Shown here in pieces: positions 22,374 through 32,537 of a stretch of 64,000 nucleotides of DNA. Both the position numbers and the translations under genes were made by a program. Source of the stretch: Ferrovum sp. (GTDB lineage: Bacteria > Pseudomonadota > Gammaproteobacteria > Burkholderiales > Ferrovaceae). The stretch is from the NCBI GenBank assembly GCA_010435995.1, contig JAAGNR010000022.1, positions 62,001-126,000 on the forward strand, in the 5' to 3' direction. Position 1 is the first letter of the stretch, and each line of letters starts with the position of its first letter. The notes under the pieces were generated by a model. It ran no database searches, was not told where the DNA came from, and saw only the letters and a program-made list of their open reading frames with translations.

Positions 22374-23185
22374 ATGACTTCTCCATTGGCATCTGCAGTT
22401 TTCAGAGTCACATGCAGAGGGCCCAATACCTCGACCTGTACCACCTGAACCAGAGATTCCCGCACCAATTCCAGTACTGCCATGAAATGAACCACCACCT
22501 GATCCCGTCTGGTGCAACCTTGGAGCAAATCTCCAAACAGTATGGATGAACGGCCCGTCAGCACCTTCAAAATACGAATCATGAACTCGCGCACCGAGAG
22601 TGCTTCGCGGGTAATGCGATGATGTCGTGATAAACGCCAGCGTTCTGACAACCGTCCCCATGCGTGGTGTACATCATCCCGGCCTATCCGCGGCCACCGT
22701 CGCACCGGTGCGACCTCATCAGCCACCTGCCCCAGCCAAAAATCCCGTCCCTGCCGAGGCAGTTGTTGCAACATTTCCGCGGCATTTTTCATACGTTCAT
22801 ATTCCATCAAACGTTGAATCAAGCGCCAGCGCGGATCTTCTTCGTCTGCATCTATCACCCCAGGACGGGGCAGCAAAAAGCGCGCCTTGAGTTCAATCAA
22901 GGTCGCTGCCATCACCAGATATTCTGCGGCCAAGGGCAACTGATGATGACGCATGGCCGCGACATAGGCCATGTACTGATGGGTTAAATCACTTAGCTGG
23001 ATATCCAGAATATCCAGCTCATGTTTACGAATGAGATACAACAGCAAATCTAGGGGACCCTCAAATTGATCGAGGAATATCTCCAGCGCATCGGGAGGAA
23101 TATATAAATCCTTGGGCCAGGTTGACCACGCTTCCCCCTTGACCTTGGCACCAGGATAATCGAACGTCAATTCCTCTGTGGTCAT
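22370..23185 (-). CDS. scpA: Segregation and condensation protein A (kleisin)
   Basis: ScpA bridges the two SMC heads. The 271-residue protein shows the conserved N-terminal DQFEGPLDLLLYLIRKHELD, the EYLVMAATLIELKARFLLP helix, and a C-terminal winged helix. Its ATG at 23185 overlaps the trpS stop (ATGA), which decides the start against a longer frame from 23257. Several betaproteobacterial ScpA proteins have a similar 30-residue lead before the conserved core. It is translationally coupled to both trpS and scpB. Confidence 0.95.
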   Translation of the reverse strand: MTTEELTFDYPGAKVKGEAWSTWPKDLYIPPDALEIFLDQFEGPLDLLLYLIRKHELDILDIQLSDLTHQYMAYVAAMRHHQLPLAAEYLVMAATLIELKARFLLPRPGVIDADEEDPRWRLIQRLMEYERMKNAAEMLQQLPRQGRDFWLGQVADEVAPVRRWPRIGRDDVHHAWGRLSERWRLSRHHRITREALSVREFMIRILKVLTGRSSILFGDLLQGCTRRDQVVVHFMAVLELVRESLVQVVQVEVLGPLHVTLKTADANGEVM

Positions 23186-24384
23186 GGATAGGATAATCCC
23201 ATCCCTTCGCGCACATCCCGCAAGGTTTCCGCCGCCAAACGGCGTGCCCGTTCGCAACCGTCCGCAATGATATTGCGTACCAAGGTAGGATCTTCCTGAT
23301 ACATTCGTGCACGTTCACGCAATGGTCGAAGTTCGGCCAACACACTGTCAATGATGGGTTGCTTGCAGTCCACACAGCCAATCTCCGCCGAACGGCAACC
23401 ATGTTCCACCCAAGCTTGAGTATGATCATTGCTGTACAGTTTGTGATAAGCATAGACCGGACACCGCGTAGGCTCTCCGGGATCGGTGCGTAACTTGCGC
23501 GCCTGATCAGTCGTCATGGTCCGAATCTTTTTTGTAATGTCTTCTTCAGACGACCGCAAGGGTAAGGTATTGTGATAAGACTTGGACATTTTTTGACCAT
23601 CCAACCCGACCAGACGGGCAGATTCCGTCAGCAAGGCCTGTGGTTCGGCCAACACCTGTTTGCCATTCCCTTCCAGATAGCCAAACAAGCGTTCACGGTC
23701 CCCCAAAGACAAATTCTGGGCTTCAGCCAACAAATCGCGCGCAGCCATCAGTGCTTCCCCATCGCCACGCTCGGTATAACGCGTGCGCAGCTCCAGATAC
23801 AACCGCGACTTCTTGTTTCCCATTTTATGTACCGCCTGCAACGCATGCTGTTCGAAGTCCGGTTCACGACCATAAATATGATTGAATCGTCGAGCGATTT
23901 CTCGCGCAAATTCAATGTGAGGAACCTGGTCTTCCCCCACAGGCACCCGATTGGCTCGATAAAGCAGGATATCCGCGGCCTGTAACAGGGGATAACCGAG
24001 AAACCCATAGGAGGAGAGATCGCGATCCGTAATTTTTTGCTGTTGTTCCTTGTAGGTGGGAACCCGCTCCAACCAACCCACGGGAGTCACCATAGACAAC
24101 AACAGATGAAGTTCAGCATGTTCGGGTACCCGCGACTGAATAAACAGGGTCGCCTGATTGGGATCTACCCCAGCAGCCAACCAATCGATCACCATCTCCC
24201 AGACATAGCTTTCCAGATTTCCCACAGATTCGTAATGCGTTGTCAGGGCATGCCAATCCGCCACCATAAACAGGCATTCGTACTCATGTTGAATTTTGGT
24301 CCAGTTTTTCAGAACTCCATGGTAATGCCCCAGATGCAGAGCCCCAGTGGGGCGCATCCCGGACAGCACACGATCAGGATACAT
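23182..24384 (-). CDS. trpS: Tryptophanyl-tRNA synthetase
   Basis: This class I synthetase charges tRNA-Trp. The 400-residue protein has the HIGH-type signature LHLGHYHG near residues 16-23 and the KMSKS loop as GQKMSKSYHNTL. It is about 65 residues longer than the E. coli enzyme. The extra part is toward the C-terminus and includes a Cys pair in GCVDCKQP, as in other betaproteobacterial TrpS proteins as far as I recall. An ACGGAG site precedes the ATG. It is co-transcribed with the PHP gene upstream. Confidence 0.96.
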   Translation of the reverse strand: MYPDRVLSGMRPTGALHLGHYHGVLKNWTKIQHEYECLFMVADWHALTTHYESVGNLESYVWEMVIDWLAAGVDPNQATLFIQSRVPEHAELHLLLSMVTPVGWLERVPTYKEQQQKITDRDLSSYGFLGYPLLQAADILLYRANRVPVGEDQVPHIEFAREIARRFNHIYGREPDFEQHALQAVHKMGNKKSRLYLELRTRYTERGDGEALMAARDLLAEAQNLSLGDRERLFGYLEGNGKQVLAEPQALLTESARLVGLDGQKMSKSYHNTLPLRSSEEDITKKIRTMTTDQARKLRTDPGEPTRCPVYAYHKLYSNDHTQAWVEHGCRSAEIGCVDCKQPIIDSVLAELRPLRERARMYQEDPTLVRNIIADGCERARRLAAETLRDVREGMGLSYP

Positions 24385-24399
24385 AGCAACTCCGTTCCA

Positions 24400-25248
24400 T
24401 CATGAGAAAAAGGGAAAGTTTAAATCAGTCCATACCGGAACACATTGTTCGGGAAGAGGCGGCATCCTGCCTGGCTCAAACCGACTTTCGCCAGGGCCAT
24501 GATAATCCGAGCCACGTGAAGCTAACAGGCCGCGCTTCGTAGCCTGCGCTGCAAAATACTCCACCTGTTCACGCGTATGATTCCCCGTCACCACTTCAAT
24601 TCCCCGGCCACCCGCCGCGACAAACTCATCCAGCAATCGATCCAACTCCTGACGCGACAGCGAATAACGTCCGGGATGAGCCAAGACAGGAATCCCTGAG
24701 GCTGCCCGAATCCACGAAATAGCTTCTTCCAGTGACGTCCAGATATGGCGCACATATCCCGGCTTCCCTTTCACCAGAAAACGCCGAAACACCGTCGCCA
24801 CATCCCGGGCAACTCCACGTTCTACCAAATACCGAGCAAAGTGAGGACGCGCCAGAATGGCTGGATTATGGGCAAAACGTCGAGCTCCCTCAAGAGCCCC
24901 GCCAATACCGGCACGGGCCAACTCAACGGCGATCTGTTCAGCCCGAAGTTGACGTCCCTGACGCAATTCTGCCAAACCCTGGCGCAAGACCGGATTGTTC
25001 TCGTCTATGCCCAATCCCACCACATGAATGGTTTGCGTTCCCCAAGTCACTGACACTTCCACCCCGGGAACAAATCCAATGCCCACGTCCTGCGCAGCCT
25101 GCCGCGCTTCTTCCAAGCCCGCCAAGTCATCATGGTCGGTCAAGGCCAGAGCCGTCACCGCGTTGGTTTTGGCCAAGGCAACCAAAGCCGCCGGTGCCAA
25201 CAAGCCGTCAGAAACTCGTGAGTGATTGTGCAAGTCTATGTTTTGCAT
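24400..25248 (-). CDS. rnm: PHP-domain phosphoesterase (3',5'-nucleoside bisphosphate phosphatase / RNase AM type)
   Basis: The 282-residue protein has the polymerase-and-histidinol-phosphatase motifs DLHNHSRVSDG at the N-terminus, ALTDHDDLAG, VPGVEVSV, PVLAHPGRY and RGSDYHGP. Together these bind a trinuclear metal centre. Relatives (YciV/TrpH, and a characterised Chromobacterium enzyme) hydrolyse 3',5'-bisphosphonucleotides and trim RNA 5' ends. The link to trpS is typical for the family. The exact substrate here is inferred from homology. It is the first gene of the minus-strand operon running to rluB. Confidence 0.88.
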   Translation of the reverse strand: MQNIDLHNHSRVSDGLLAPAALVALAKTNAVTALALTDHDDLAGLEEARQAAQDVGIGFVPGVEVSVTWGTQTIHVVGLGIDENNPVLRQGLAELRQGRQLRAEQIAVELARAGIGGALEGARRFAHNPAILARPHFARYLVERGVARDVATVFRRFLVKGKPGYVRHIWTSLEEAISWIRAASGIPVLAHPGRYSLSRQELDRLLDEFVAAGGRGIEVVTGNHTREQVEYFAAQATKRGLLASRGSDYHGPGESRFEPGRMPPLPEQCVPVWTDLNFPFFS

Positions 25249-25402
25249 TAAAATCTTTACATCTATTCAAGAGGACTATGATAGCAAACCTAAAAACTTC
25301 CCGTAGAGATTTTCGGTAGCGGATTTTTCGCGCGGATTAACAACCTGTTTTATATGGTACATTAGTCACCTTACTTGCACCGCTCAGCGCCTTGCCTTCT
25401 TC
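25249..25402. promoter_or_regulatory. Divergent intergenic region between the rnm and yciB operons
   Basis: These 154 bases are more AT-rich than the flanking genes and must carry promoters in both directions. On the plus strand TTAACA is followed about 15-17 nt later by TACATT or CATTAG. On the minus strand a TATCAT lies near 25280. Neither pair is close enough to consensus to call a single promoter. No small gene or convincing hairpin is visible. Confidence 0.35.
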
Positions 25403-25960
25403 ATGAAATTTATTTTTGATTTATTTCCAGTTGGGCTCTTTTTCCTTGCTTATCAGTGGGGAGGAATCTACTGGGCCACAGGTAGCGCCATCCTTGCCAG
25501 CGTATTGCAGATAGGAATACTTCTGGCTCTCAGAAAACCCGTAGATGCCACAGCCTGGATTGGCTTTGGTGTCATTACGATATTTGGCGGTCTGACTTTA
25601 TGGAGTCACCAACATCATATCCTGGGGATCGAACCCACCGTCTTTATCCGGTGGAAGCCCACAGCACTGTACTGGATCTTTTCTCTCATCCTTTTGTTGG
25701 GGCCCCCTCTGTTTAAACGAAACCCCATGCGCGCCCTGCTTTCGAAACAAATGCACCTCCCCGAATCCCTTTGGGCGCGCCTCAATCTCGCATGGGGAGT
25801 TTTTTTCTTCGCCATGGGGTTGCTCAACCTGTATGTAGCATTCTCATACCCTGAGGCCGTGTGGGTAAAATTCAAGGTTTTTGGGCTGATGGCTCTGATG
25901 ATCCTGTTTGTCGTCGCTCAAGGGGTTTTTCTTGCACGCCACCTGGAGGAACCCAAATGA
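25403..25960 (+). CDS. yciB: Inner membrane-spanning protein YciB (septation protein A family)
   Basis: This is a five-helix inner-membrane protein of 185 residues. Visible family blocks are MKFIFDLFPVGLFFLAYQ, KPTALYWIFSLILL, NLAWGVFFFAMGLLNLYVA and VWVKFKVFGLMALM. Members influence envelope integrity and, in Shigella, intracellular septation; the biochemical role is not settled. The yciB-bolA-isomerase order is common in betaproteobacteria. The stop overlaps the bolA start as ATGA. Confidence 0.93.
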   Translation: MKFIFDLFPVGLFFLAYQWGGIYWATGSAILASVLQIGILLALRKPVDATAWIGFGVITIFGGLTLWSHQHHILGIEPTVFIRWKPTALYWIFSLILLLGPPLFKRNPMRALLSKQMHLPESLWARLNLAWGVFFFAMGLLNLYVAFSYPEAVWVKFKVFGLMALMILFVVAQGVFLARHLEEPK

Positions 25961-26232
25961 CTTCCTCCACGATAGGCCAAATACGCCGCGCGTTGGCCGT
26001 GTTTCACCCCACGACTTTGCACATAGAAGACGACAGCCACCACCATCGCGGACATGCAGGCAGCCGTGAAGGTGGCGGGCACTACCGCATCCTTATCGAA
26101 GCCGAAACTTTCCGCAACCGTTCGCGACTCGAATGTCACCGCCTGGTATATGAGGCTTTGGGTTCACTGATGGTTAAAGAGATTCATGCGCTGCAAGTTC
26201 AAGCGCATGCACCTACCACTCCTGTTGTTTAA
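25957..26232 (+). CDS. bolA: BolA family protein
   Basis: BolA-like proteins act with monothiol glutaredoxins in iron-sulfur trafficking and may bind DNA. The 91-residue protein shows the family core DDSHHHRGHAG, GGGHYRILI, FRNRSRLECHRLVYEALG and the invariant EIHALQVQA. The conserved His in EIHAL is the expected glutaredoxin-shared Fe-S ligand. The ATG at 25957 overlaps the yciB stop; a longer frame from 25861 runs inside yciB and is not used. Confidence 0.92.
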   Translation: MTSSTIGQIRRALAVFHPTTLHIEDDSHHHRGHAGSREGGGHYRILIEAETFRNRSRLECHRLVYEALGSLMVKEIHALQVQAHAPTTPVV

Positions 26233-26249
26233 TTCACGAGGACTCCCTG

Positions 26250-27071
26250 ATGAAACTGAAACAAACCGTACTCTCCCTCGCCCTCGTCGGTGGCTGCCTG
26301 GGCCTGACTTTAGCCTATGCCGAACAGACACAACCAGCCGCCACAACGTCTTCAGCACCTTTGGTCGTCAATGGGGCCACCATTCCTGCAGCACGCATCA
26401 AACTGGTCACCGACATGCAAGTCGCCCAAGGGCATAATGCGGGTCCTGATCTGGACCGCGCCGTGCGCAACAACCTCGTCGCCCTTGAATTGATTAACGA
26501 CGAAGCCCGTAAAGATGGCGTGGCCAAAGATGCCAACCTGCAAGCCCAAATCGACTTGATGCGCCAGCAAATCACTGCCCGTGCCTTTCAAGCCCATTTC
26601 ATCAAGGATCACCCTGTCAGCGAACAAACGGTTCGTGCCGATTATGACCGCATGAAGTCAGAATTGGGCGACAGTGAATATTTGACCGAGCATATCTTGG
26701 TTACCAAGGAAGATGATGCCCAGAACATCATCAACCAACTCAAAAAAGGGGCGAATTTTGAGCAATTGGCCAAGGAAAAAAGCATTGACCCTGGTTCAAA
26801 AGCCAACGGCGGTAAACTGGACTGGGCCTCACCCGCCACCTACGACAAAAACTTCAGCGATGCCATGGTTAAGTTGAAGAAGGGCGAAACCTCCACCACC
26901 CCAGTAAAAAGCCCCTTTGGCTATCATGTGATTCGCGTGCTGGATATTCGCCCACTGAAGGCTCCTCCTTTCGATCAGATGAAAGATCGTCTGATTCAAG
27001 CACGGGAACAGCAAGCCTTTGGTGAATATGTCCAACAACTGCGCAGCAAAGCCAAAGTAGAAGGCGAATAA
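26250..27071 (+). CDS. Periplasmic parvulin-type peptidyl-prolyl isomerase
   Basis: The 273-residue protein has a signal peptide ending near AYA (residue 24), a helical chaperone-like N-terminal domain (about 30-125) and one parvulin domain (about 140-235). The parvulin domain shows EHILVTKEDDAQ, GKLDWASPATYDKNF and SPFGYHVIRVL. It probably assists folding of exported proteins, like PpiC/PrsA or SurA relatives. Cys16 sits in VGGC, so a lipoprotein signal is possible but the box is imperfect. It follows bolA by 17 nt. Confidence 0.88.
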   Translation: MKLKQTVLSLALVGGCLGLTLAYAEQTQPAATTSSAPLVVNGATIPAARIKLVTDMQVAQGHNAGPDLDRAVRNNLVALELINDEARKDGVAKDANLQAQIDLMRQQITARAFQAHFIKDHPVSEQTVRADYDRMKSELGDSEYLTEHILVTKEDDAQNIINQLKKGANFEQLAKEKSIDPGSKANGGKLDWASPATYDKNFSDAMVKLKKGETSTTPVKSPFGYHVIRVLDIRPLKAPPFDQMKDRLIQAREQQAFGEYVQQLRSKAKVEGE

Positions 27072-27080
27072 CCCTCCCGT

Positions 27081-27116
27081 CTTTGGGGTAGGGAGTTAAC
27101 CCCCCTTACCCCAAAG
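27081..27116. terminator. Hairpin between convergent isomerase and purL genes
   Basis: CTTTGGGGTA at 27081-27090 pairs perfectly with TACCCCAAAG at 27107-27116. The right arm overlaps the purL stop codon and its last codons. Neither side has a proper U-tract, so it may act as a bidirectional weak terminator or protect RNA 3' ends rather than being a strong intrinsic terminator. Confidence 0.45.
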
Positions 27117-30100
27117 CCACCCGCGCATTCCTGAACATGCGCATCCAGGGACCGTCTTCTCCCCATTGAGGATCGCGCCATGACCCTTGTACCGAACGCA
27201 CCAACCGTTCTGGGTGGGGCATGCAGAGGGTGAACCTCCCATCCGCCGTAGTCATGCCGGTAATGCCTTGAGGGGATCCATTGGGATTGGCCGGATAAGT
27301 CTGAGCCACTTCGCCGTTTCCTTCGATAAAACGCATGGCCACCAATTTCTCTACAGATTGTAGGTGCTGAGCGTCACGAAATAGGGCACGTCCCTCACCA
27401 TGAGCCACGGGAACCGGGATTCGACTCCCTGCCATCCCCCTGAGAAAGAGGGAAGGAGAGTCCATGATCTCCACCATGACCAGGCGTGCTTCAAACTGTT
27501 CCGAACGATTGCGCGCAAAACGAGGCCACAGTTCAGCCCCAGGAATCATCGGAGCCAATAAACTCATCATCTGGCAACCATTACATACGCCCAAAGCGAA
27601 GGAATTGAGGTCGTGAAAGAAAGCGTCGAATTGATCACGCAATGGATCGTTCAATAAAATTGACTTGGCCCATCCTCCTCCTGCACCCAAGACATCGCCA
27701 AAAGAAAATCCCCCACACGCCACAACCCCTTCAAACTCTGCCAGTCGATAACGTCCCGAGCGCAAATCATTCATGTGAACATCCACGGCCTCAAAACCCG
27801 CACGATTAAAAGCCATGGCCATTTCCACCTGCCCATTGACACCTTGTTCGCGCAGTACGGCAACTCGTGGACGCACTCCTCGTTGAATGAAGGGGGCCGA
27901 CAGGTCCTCATCGGTGGCATAGGTCAGATCGGAGGATAACTTCACTGCCGCTGGAGTCCCTATACGCTCATAGGACTCATCGGCACAGCCCGGATGATCG
28001 CGCAGTTGTTGCACACGCCAAGAGGTTTCTGACCACCAGCGTTGAGCCTCTGCCACCTCCAGAAGCAACAAGGTGTCTCCTTCACAGGTCAATATCAACC
28101 GACCCGAATCATCCGGAGATCCCAACCCATGAACCGTATGGGCCAACCCCGCGTCCTCGACCCCCTGCAAAAATGCCGTCCGATCACTCCTGGCCACCTG
28201 TACCACGGCGCCCAACTCTTCATTAAAAACCGCAGCCAAGGCATTGACTGTGGTGGTCATGGCACTCAAATCTATGCTCAGACCACGCTGCGAGGCAAAG
28301 AGCATCTCCAGCACAGTCACCATCCAGCCACCATCGGAACGGTCATGATAGGCGCGAAGAATACCTTGACGATTGAATTCCTGCACCATGCGAAAAAAAC
28401 GCGCCAGAAGGCCAGCATCATCCACATCGGGTGCGCTTTCCCCTAGTTGGCCATGAACCTGTGCCAAGGCGCTCCCGCCTAGGCGGTTTTTGCCTTGACC
28501 CAAATCGATCAACCAGAGGTCGCTGCCACCTTCGACAGGCTGTAATTCTGGGGTCAGTGTTTTCCGTATTTCCTGACACCGTGCAAAGGCCGTCACCACC
28601 AGAGACAACGGCGCTGTCACCCGCTGCGCCCCCTCTGCAACATCTTGCCACACCGTGCGCATGGACAATGAATCTTTGCCCACCGGGATACTGATCCCCA
28701 ACTCCAAGCATAGGTCACGAGTCGCCTGTACGGTGTCATACAGCGACGCATCTTCTCCAGGAGCACCTGCCGCGGCCATCCAGTTGGCCGACAAACGAAC
28801 TTCCTCGAGACGAACCACGGCTGCCGCCAGATTGGTCAGGGCCTCTCCCACCGCCATACGTCCGGATGCCGGACCCGATAATAGCGCAAGGGGCGCCTTT
28901 TCCCCCATGGCAAAGGCTTCTCCCTCATAACCCACAAAATCTGCCGCCGTCACTGCCACATCAGCTACGGGAATTTGCCACGGTCCCACACAAGGGTCAC
29001 GGACACAAAGTCCTCCCACAGTCCGGTCCCCGATGGTAATAAGAAACGACTTATCAGCCACTGTAGGCAGGCGCAAGAGACGTGTCAGTATGGCTCTAAA
29101 ATCTTGCTGCTCCTCCGTCAAGCGCAAAGATTCCCCTTGGAGATACTGGCGCTCAACCATACGATGCATCCTGGGGGGTTTCCCCAGCAACGCATCCAAA
29201 TCCATATCTACGGGCGCGTCTCCCAACAAGGTATCTTCCACCCGCAAACGTCCATCCACCGTCCCCTCTCCAACTATGGCAAAAGGGCACGCTTCACGGA
29301 TACAAAGGGCCTCGAACTGCGCCCGACGAGTCGGATCTATAGCCAGGACGAAACGCTCCTGAGCTTCATTGCTCCATATTTCCCGAGGCGACATCCCCGG
29401 CTCCTCCGAGGGAATGCGGCGCAGATCAAAATGCGCACCTACCCCTCCTCCATGAGCCAATTCCGGAAAGGCGTTGGATAACCCACCGGCACCCACATCA
29501 TGAATGGCCAGAATGGGATTATCCTCTCCCAACTGCCAGCACCGATCGATAACTTCCTGCGCACGCCGTTGCATTTCCGGATTGGCCCGTTGCACCGAAT
29601 CAAAATCCAGAGATTCTCGATTAAGCCCACTGTCCAGAGACGATGCTGCCCCGCCCCCCAGTCCAATCCGCATTCCCGGGCCACCGAGGTGGACGAATAG
29701 GCACCCAGCATCGAGCGATCGTTTGAAGGACTGTCGTGCATCGATAGCCCCCAACCCCCCTGCCAGCATAATAGGCTTATGGTAACCCCGTCGCTGCCCG
29801 CCCACCACCACATCATAGGTCCGAAAATAACCTGCCAACTGGGGACGGCCAAACTCGTTATTGAAAGCGGCACTCCCCAAGGGACCCTCGATCATAATAG
29901 ACAACGCCGAAGCAATTCGCGCGGGCTTACTGAGAGTACCCTCCTCCCATGGCTGGGAAAATCCGGGCAAATGCAAGTTGGACACGGAAAATCCACTCAA
30001 CCCCGCCTTGGGCTTGGCCCCTCGACCGGTAGCCGACTCATCCCGAATTTCTCCTCCGCTGCCCGTAGCTGCTCCAGGAAAGGGTGCGATGGCCGTTGGG

Positions 30101-31020
30101 TGATTATGGGTTTCCACCTTGATCAAGGGATGTGTCAACTGTTCGTAGAATTGATAAGCCCCCGTGACCGGATCAGGGAAAAAGCGTTGAGTGACACCAC
30201 CCTCCAGAATCGCCGCATTGTCCGCATAAGCAACCACGGTTCCCTGAGGATTGGCCGTATGCGTATCGCGAATCATGGAAAAGAGCGACTGGGGTTGCAG
30301 TGTGCCATCGATCACCCAAGAAGCATTGAAAATTTTATGGCGACAATGTTCCGAGTTGGCCTGAGCAAACATCAAGAGTTCTGCATCTGTTGGATCACGT
30401 CCCATCTCCTGAAAAAGATGGGCCAAATATTCAATTTCGTCTTCCGCTAAAGCTAAGCCAAATACTGCATTGGCTTCTTCCAAAGCGGCTCTGCCCCCAG
30501 TCAACAACGGAATCCGCGTCAATGATTGAGGCCGATGAGGATCAAACAGGCGCGAAACCTGCTCTGGTCCAGCCAGCACCGATTCTGTCATGGGATCATG
30601 GAGGTTGCGAACCAATAGATCCCTTTCATATTCCGTCAACACACGCTCACACTGCAGTCGATAATGGATTCCTCGCTCCAGGCGATGCACTCCACAGAGT
30701 CCACAACGCCGCGCAATTTCCGTTGCCTTGCTGGACCAAGGAGAAAGGGTACCGATTCGTGGCACCACCCACACATCGAGGACAGGGAGTCCTTCCCCTG
30801 CAAAAATCTCCGTGGGCGAGGCTTCGCCATAGGTCAGCAACGCTTCGAGGCGGCCCCGATCTGGCGCATTCAGTGACCCCTCATACTCCACTAAATGAAC
30901 AAAAACCGCGTCCAATGCCGATACTGGCACAGCTTGCTGACGCAGCTGTTCCAGCCGCCGCTGCACACGAAAATCGGAAAGAGCCTGGGGGCCAGGGAAA
31001 ATCAGAACAGATAAGGTCAT
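27106..31020 (-). CDS. purL: Phosphoribosylformylglycinamidine synthase (large, single-chain)
   Basis: This cytosolic enzyme converts FGAR to FGAM in purine synthesis, using ATP and glutamine. The 1304-residue protein is the full-length proteobacterial type. It has an N-terminal PurS-like region, two ATP-grasp-like synthase halves ([13 protein letters not shown] and [13 protein letters not shown] in the first), and a C-terminal glutaminase. The glutaminase shows [11 protein letters not shown] with the nucleophilic Cys, VAHGEGR, and the His-Glu pair of [10 protein letters not shown]. It lies 35 nt after the ygfX-like gene. Confidence 0.97.
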   Translation of the reverse strand: MTLSVLIFPGPQALSDFRVQRRLEQLRQQAVPVSALDAVFVHLVEYEGSLNAPDRGRLEALLTYGEASPTEIFAGEGLPVLDVWVVPRIGTLSPWSSKATEIARRCGLCGVHRLERGIHYRLQCERVLTEYERDLLVRNLHDPMTESVLAGPEQVSRLFDPHRPQSLTRIPLLTGGRAALEEANAVFGLALAEDEIEYLAHLFQEMGRDPTDAELLMFAQANSEHCRHKIFNASWVIDGTLQPQSLFSMIRDTHTANPQGTVVAYADNAAILEGGVTQRFFPDPVTGAYQFYEQLTHPLIKVETHNHPTAIAPFPGAATGSGGEIRDESATGRGAKPKAGLSGFSVSNLHLPGFSQPWEEGTLSKPARIASALSIMIEGPLGSAAFNNEFGRPQLAGYFRTYDVVVGGQRRGYHKPIMLAGGLGAIDARQSFKRSLDAGCLFVHLGGPGMRIGLGGGAASSLDSGLNRESLDFDSVQRANPEMQRRAQEVIDRCWQLGEDNPILAIHDVGAGGLSNAFPELAHGGGVGAHFDLRRIPSEEPGMSPREIWSNEAQERFVLAIDPTRRAQFEALCIREACPFAIVGEGTVDGRLRVEDTLLGDAPVDMDLDALLGKPPRMHRMVERQYLQGESLRLTEEQQDFRAILTRLLRLPTVADKSFLITIGDRTVGGLCVRDPCVGPWQIPVADVAVTAADFVGYEGEAFAMGEKAPLALLSGPASGRMAVGEALTNLAAAVVRLEEVRLSANWMAAAGAPGEDASLYDTVQATRDLCLELGISIPVGKDSLSMRTVWQDVAEGAQRVTAPLSLVVTAFARCQEIRKTLTPELQPVEGGSDLWLIDLGQGKNRLGGSALAQVHGQLGESAPDVDDAGLLARFFRMVQEFNRQGILRAYHDRSDGGWMVTVLEMLFASQRGLSIDLSAMTTTVNALAAVFNEELGAVVQVARSDRTAFLQGVEDAGLAHTVHGLGSPDDSGRLILTCEGDTLLLLEVAEAQRWWSETSWRVQQLRDHPGCADESYERIGTPAAVKLSSDLTYATDEDLSAPFIQRGVRPRVAVLREQGVNGQVEMAMAFNRAGFEAVDVHMNDLRSGRYRLAEFEGVVACGGFSFGDVLGAGGGWAKSILLNDPLRDQFDAFFHDLNSFALGVCNGCQMMSLLAPMIPGAELWPRFARNRSEQFEARLVMVEIMDSPSLFLRGMAGSRIPVPVAHGEGRALFRDAQHLQSVEKLVAMRFIEGNGEVAQTYPANPNGSPQGITGMTTADGRFTLCMPHPERLVRSVQGSWRDPQWGEDGPWMRMFRNARVALG

Positions 31021-31055
31021 GGTACGGGACCCGAATGGGTGGATAAGAATCGTAA

Positions 31056-31475
31056 TTATAACGGATGCCGCAATAAAACCCGCAGGCGGCGCAAGGATTC
31101 TTGTTCCACTGCGTCACCCGAAAGCACGATGGGGCGCTGACCCCCCCCCTGCTCCCCTCGCCAATACAATACCACCAGAAATGGAGCCACAAAGCAGAAG
31201 GAACGCACCTCTCCCTTCTGCCGCCGACCCGACTGGGTCACCACCAGCAGATTTCCATCTCCTGCCACATCGACTCGTCGTACGGCGCCTGCCACATCGT
31301 GCAAAATGTCGCGGCGTAAACTTGAATAGGCACATACCATCTGGCTCAGACCAAGAATCACCCCCACCCCTCCCATGCGAGCGTTACAATGTACCAGTGT
31401 CGCCAAACCCAGAAGATTTCCGCTCGCCCACAGAATGAACATCCAAACTGAAGAACGAATTTCCAGACGCACCAT
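31056..31475 (-). CDS. YgfX-like membrane protein
   Basis: The 139-residue protein has two hydrophobic segments near the N-terminus ([18 protein letters not shown] and [16 protein letters not shown]) and a soluble C-terminal half ending [13 protein letters not shown]. This resembles YgfX (CptA), a small inner-membrane protein encoded near ygfZ in E. coli and reported to affect FtsZ and MreB. I identify it by topology, C-terminal pattern and position, so the call is moderate. The ATG at 31475 has an AAGGGGAG site; a longer frame reaches 31595. A run of nine G bases lies in the coding strand (31141-31149). No sdhE gene accompanies it. Confidence 0.6.
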   Translation of the reverse strand: MVRLEIRSSVWMFILWASGNLLGLATLVHCNARMGGVGVILGLSQMVCAYSSLRRDILHDVAGAVRRVDVAGDGNLLVVTQSGRRQKGEVRSFCFVAPFLVVLYWRGEQGGGQRPIVLSGDAVEQESLRRLRVLLRHPL

Positions 31476-31614
31476 ACCCTGGCTCCCCTTTTCTTCCAAA
31501 GCCACTTGCGATAAATTTTGGAAAGGCACCTTCATTCCCGAGATGTGAACTTGATCCTGCCAGAATAACCCCCAGATAGCTTCCATGCCCTTCAATCAAT
31601 CAGGAGGTTTTGCC

Positions 31615-32532
31615 ATGTTTGACACGGCCCCCCGACTCATCGATCTCCATTCACGGACCCACTGCGTTGCACAGGGAGAAGACAACCTGAGCTTTTTGCA
31701 GGGACAGTTGACCCAGGACGTACACCAACTGACCCCGCAAAATTTCCTTTGGGCGGCCCTCTGTTCCTCTAAGGGACGTGTGCTCGCCACCCTCTTGCTC
31801 TGGCGCCAAGGAGCAGAAATTTATATAGATGCACCGCACGGCATGAGTGAACGCTTACTTTCTCGCCTTCGCCCATATATTTTGCGCTCCCGAGTAACGT
31901 TGTTGGATCTACGACCGACCCATACGACCTTTGGCTTGGTGGGTGCAAATCTGGATTCCCAGAGCCTGCACTGGCTCCCCGACCTGCCAGCGGTAGGACA
32001 ACACGATGACTGGCATGGAATCACCCGGTTGCGTCTGTCTGCCCATCGAGTTCTATTGAGCGGTCCTACTGCCCAGATGGAATTCTTACGCCCCCACCTC
32101 AGCGCAACCACACTGCCCCCCGCCGATCCCTGGGGACTGGCTGCCGTGCGTGAAGGACTGGCTGAAGTTACCCCAGATAGCGCCGAGCTGTTTATCCCGC
32201 AATGGCTCAACTGGGACTTGATCGGCGGGATCAGTTTTAAAAAAGGCTGTTATACCGGGCAGGAAATCGTCGCCCGCACCCACTATCTGGGTCAAAGCAA
32301 ACGACGCACCCTACGCTTCTTAAGTCAACACCCTCACCCCGTAGGCACCAGCGTTCTGCGTGCTGGAGAAAAAGTGGGCGAAATCTGCGCCTGTGTGGCC
32401 AACGAGCAGAGCCAGCATGAACTTCTGGCGGTGGTACACCTCGATGCTGCTGCCGAACCCACCTACGAAGCGGGCACTCCCACTACCGAACCCCTGCTTG
32501 TGGCACCCTTGCCCTACGCTTTTCCTGCCTGA
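31615..32532 (+). CDS. ygfZ: tRNA-modifying / Fe-S maintenance protein YgfZ
   Basis: YgfZ is a folate-binding protein of the aminomethyltransferase fold that supports Fe-S enzymes such as MiaB. The 305-residue product has the diagnostic KKGCYTGQEIVARTHYLG near residues 213-230, with the essential Cys, and an N-terminal LQGQLTQDVHQL block. I start it at the ATG of 31615, which has a perfect AGGAGG site, rather than the upstream ATG at 31585. It diverges from the ygfX-like gene and is 5 nt ahead of the acyltransferase. Confidence 0.93.
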   Translation: MFDTAPRLIDLHSRTHCVAQGEDNLSFLQGQLTQDVHQLTPQNFLWAALCSSKGRVLATLLLWRQGAEIYIDAPHGMSERLLSRLRPYILRSRVTLLDLRPTHTTFGLVGANLDSQSLHWLPDLPAVGQHDDWHGITRLRLSAHRVLLSGPTAQMEFLRPHLSATTLPPADPWGLAAVREGLAEVTPDSAELFIPQWLNWDLIGGISFKKGCYTGQEIVARTHYLGQSKRRTLRFLSQHPHPVGTSVLRAGEKVGEICACVANEQSQHELLAVVHLDAAAEPTYEAGTPTTEPLLVAPLPYAFPA

Positions 32533-32537
32533 CCGTG

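Noticed and set aside
22374-22661. N-terminal extension of scpB
   Set aside because: The Gly/Ser-rich extension lies inside scpA; the GTGA overlap at 22370-22373 marks the real start.
22699-22714. Perfect 16-bp palindrome GTCGCACCGGTGCGAC in scpA
   Set aside because: About one perfect palindrome of this length is expected by chance in 64 kb, and it has no special context.
29779-30450. A 223-codon plus-strand frame inside purL
   Set aside because: It is antisense to conserved PurL synthase sequence; no homology is recognised.
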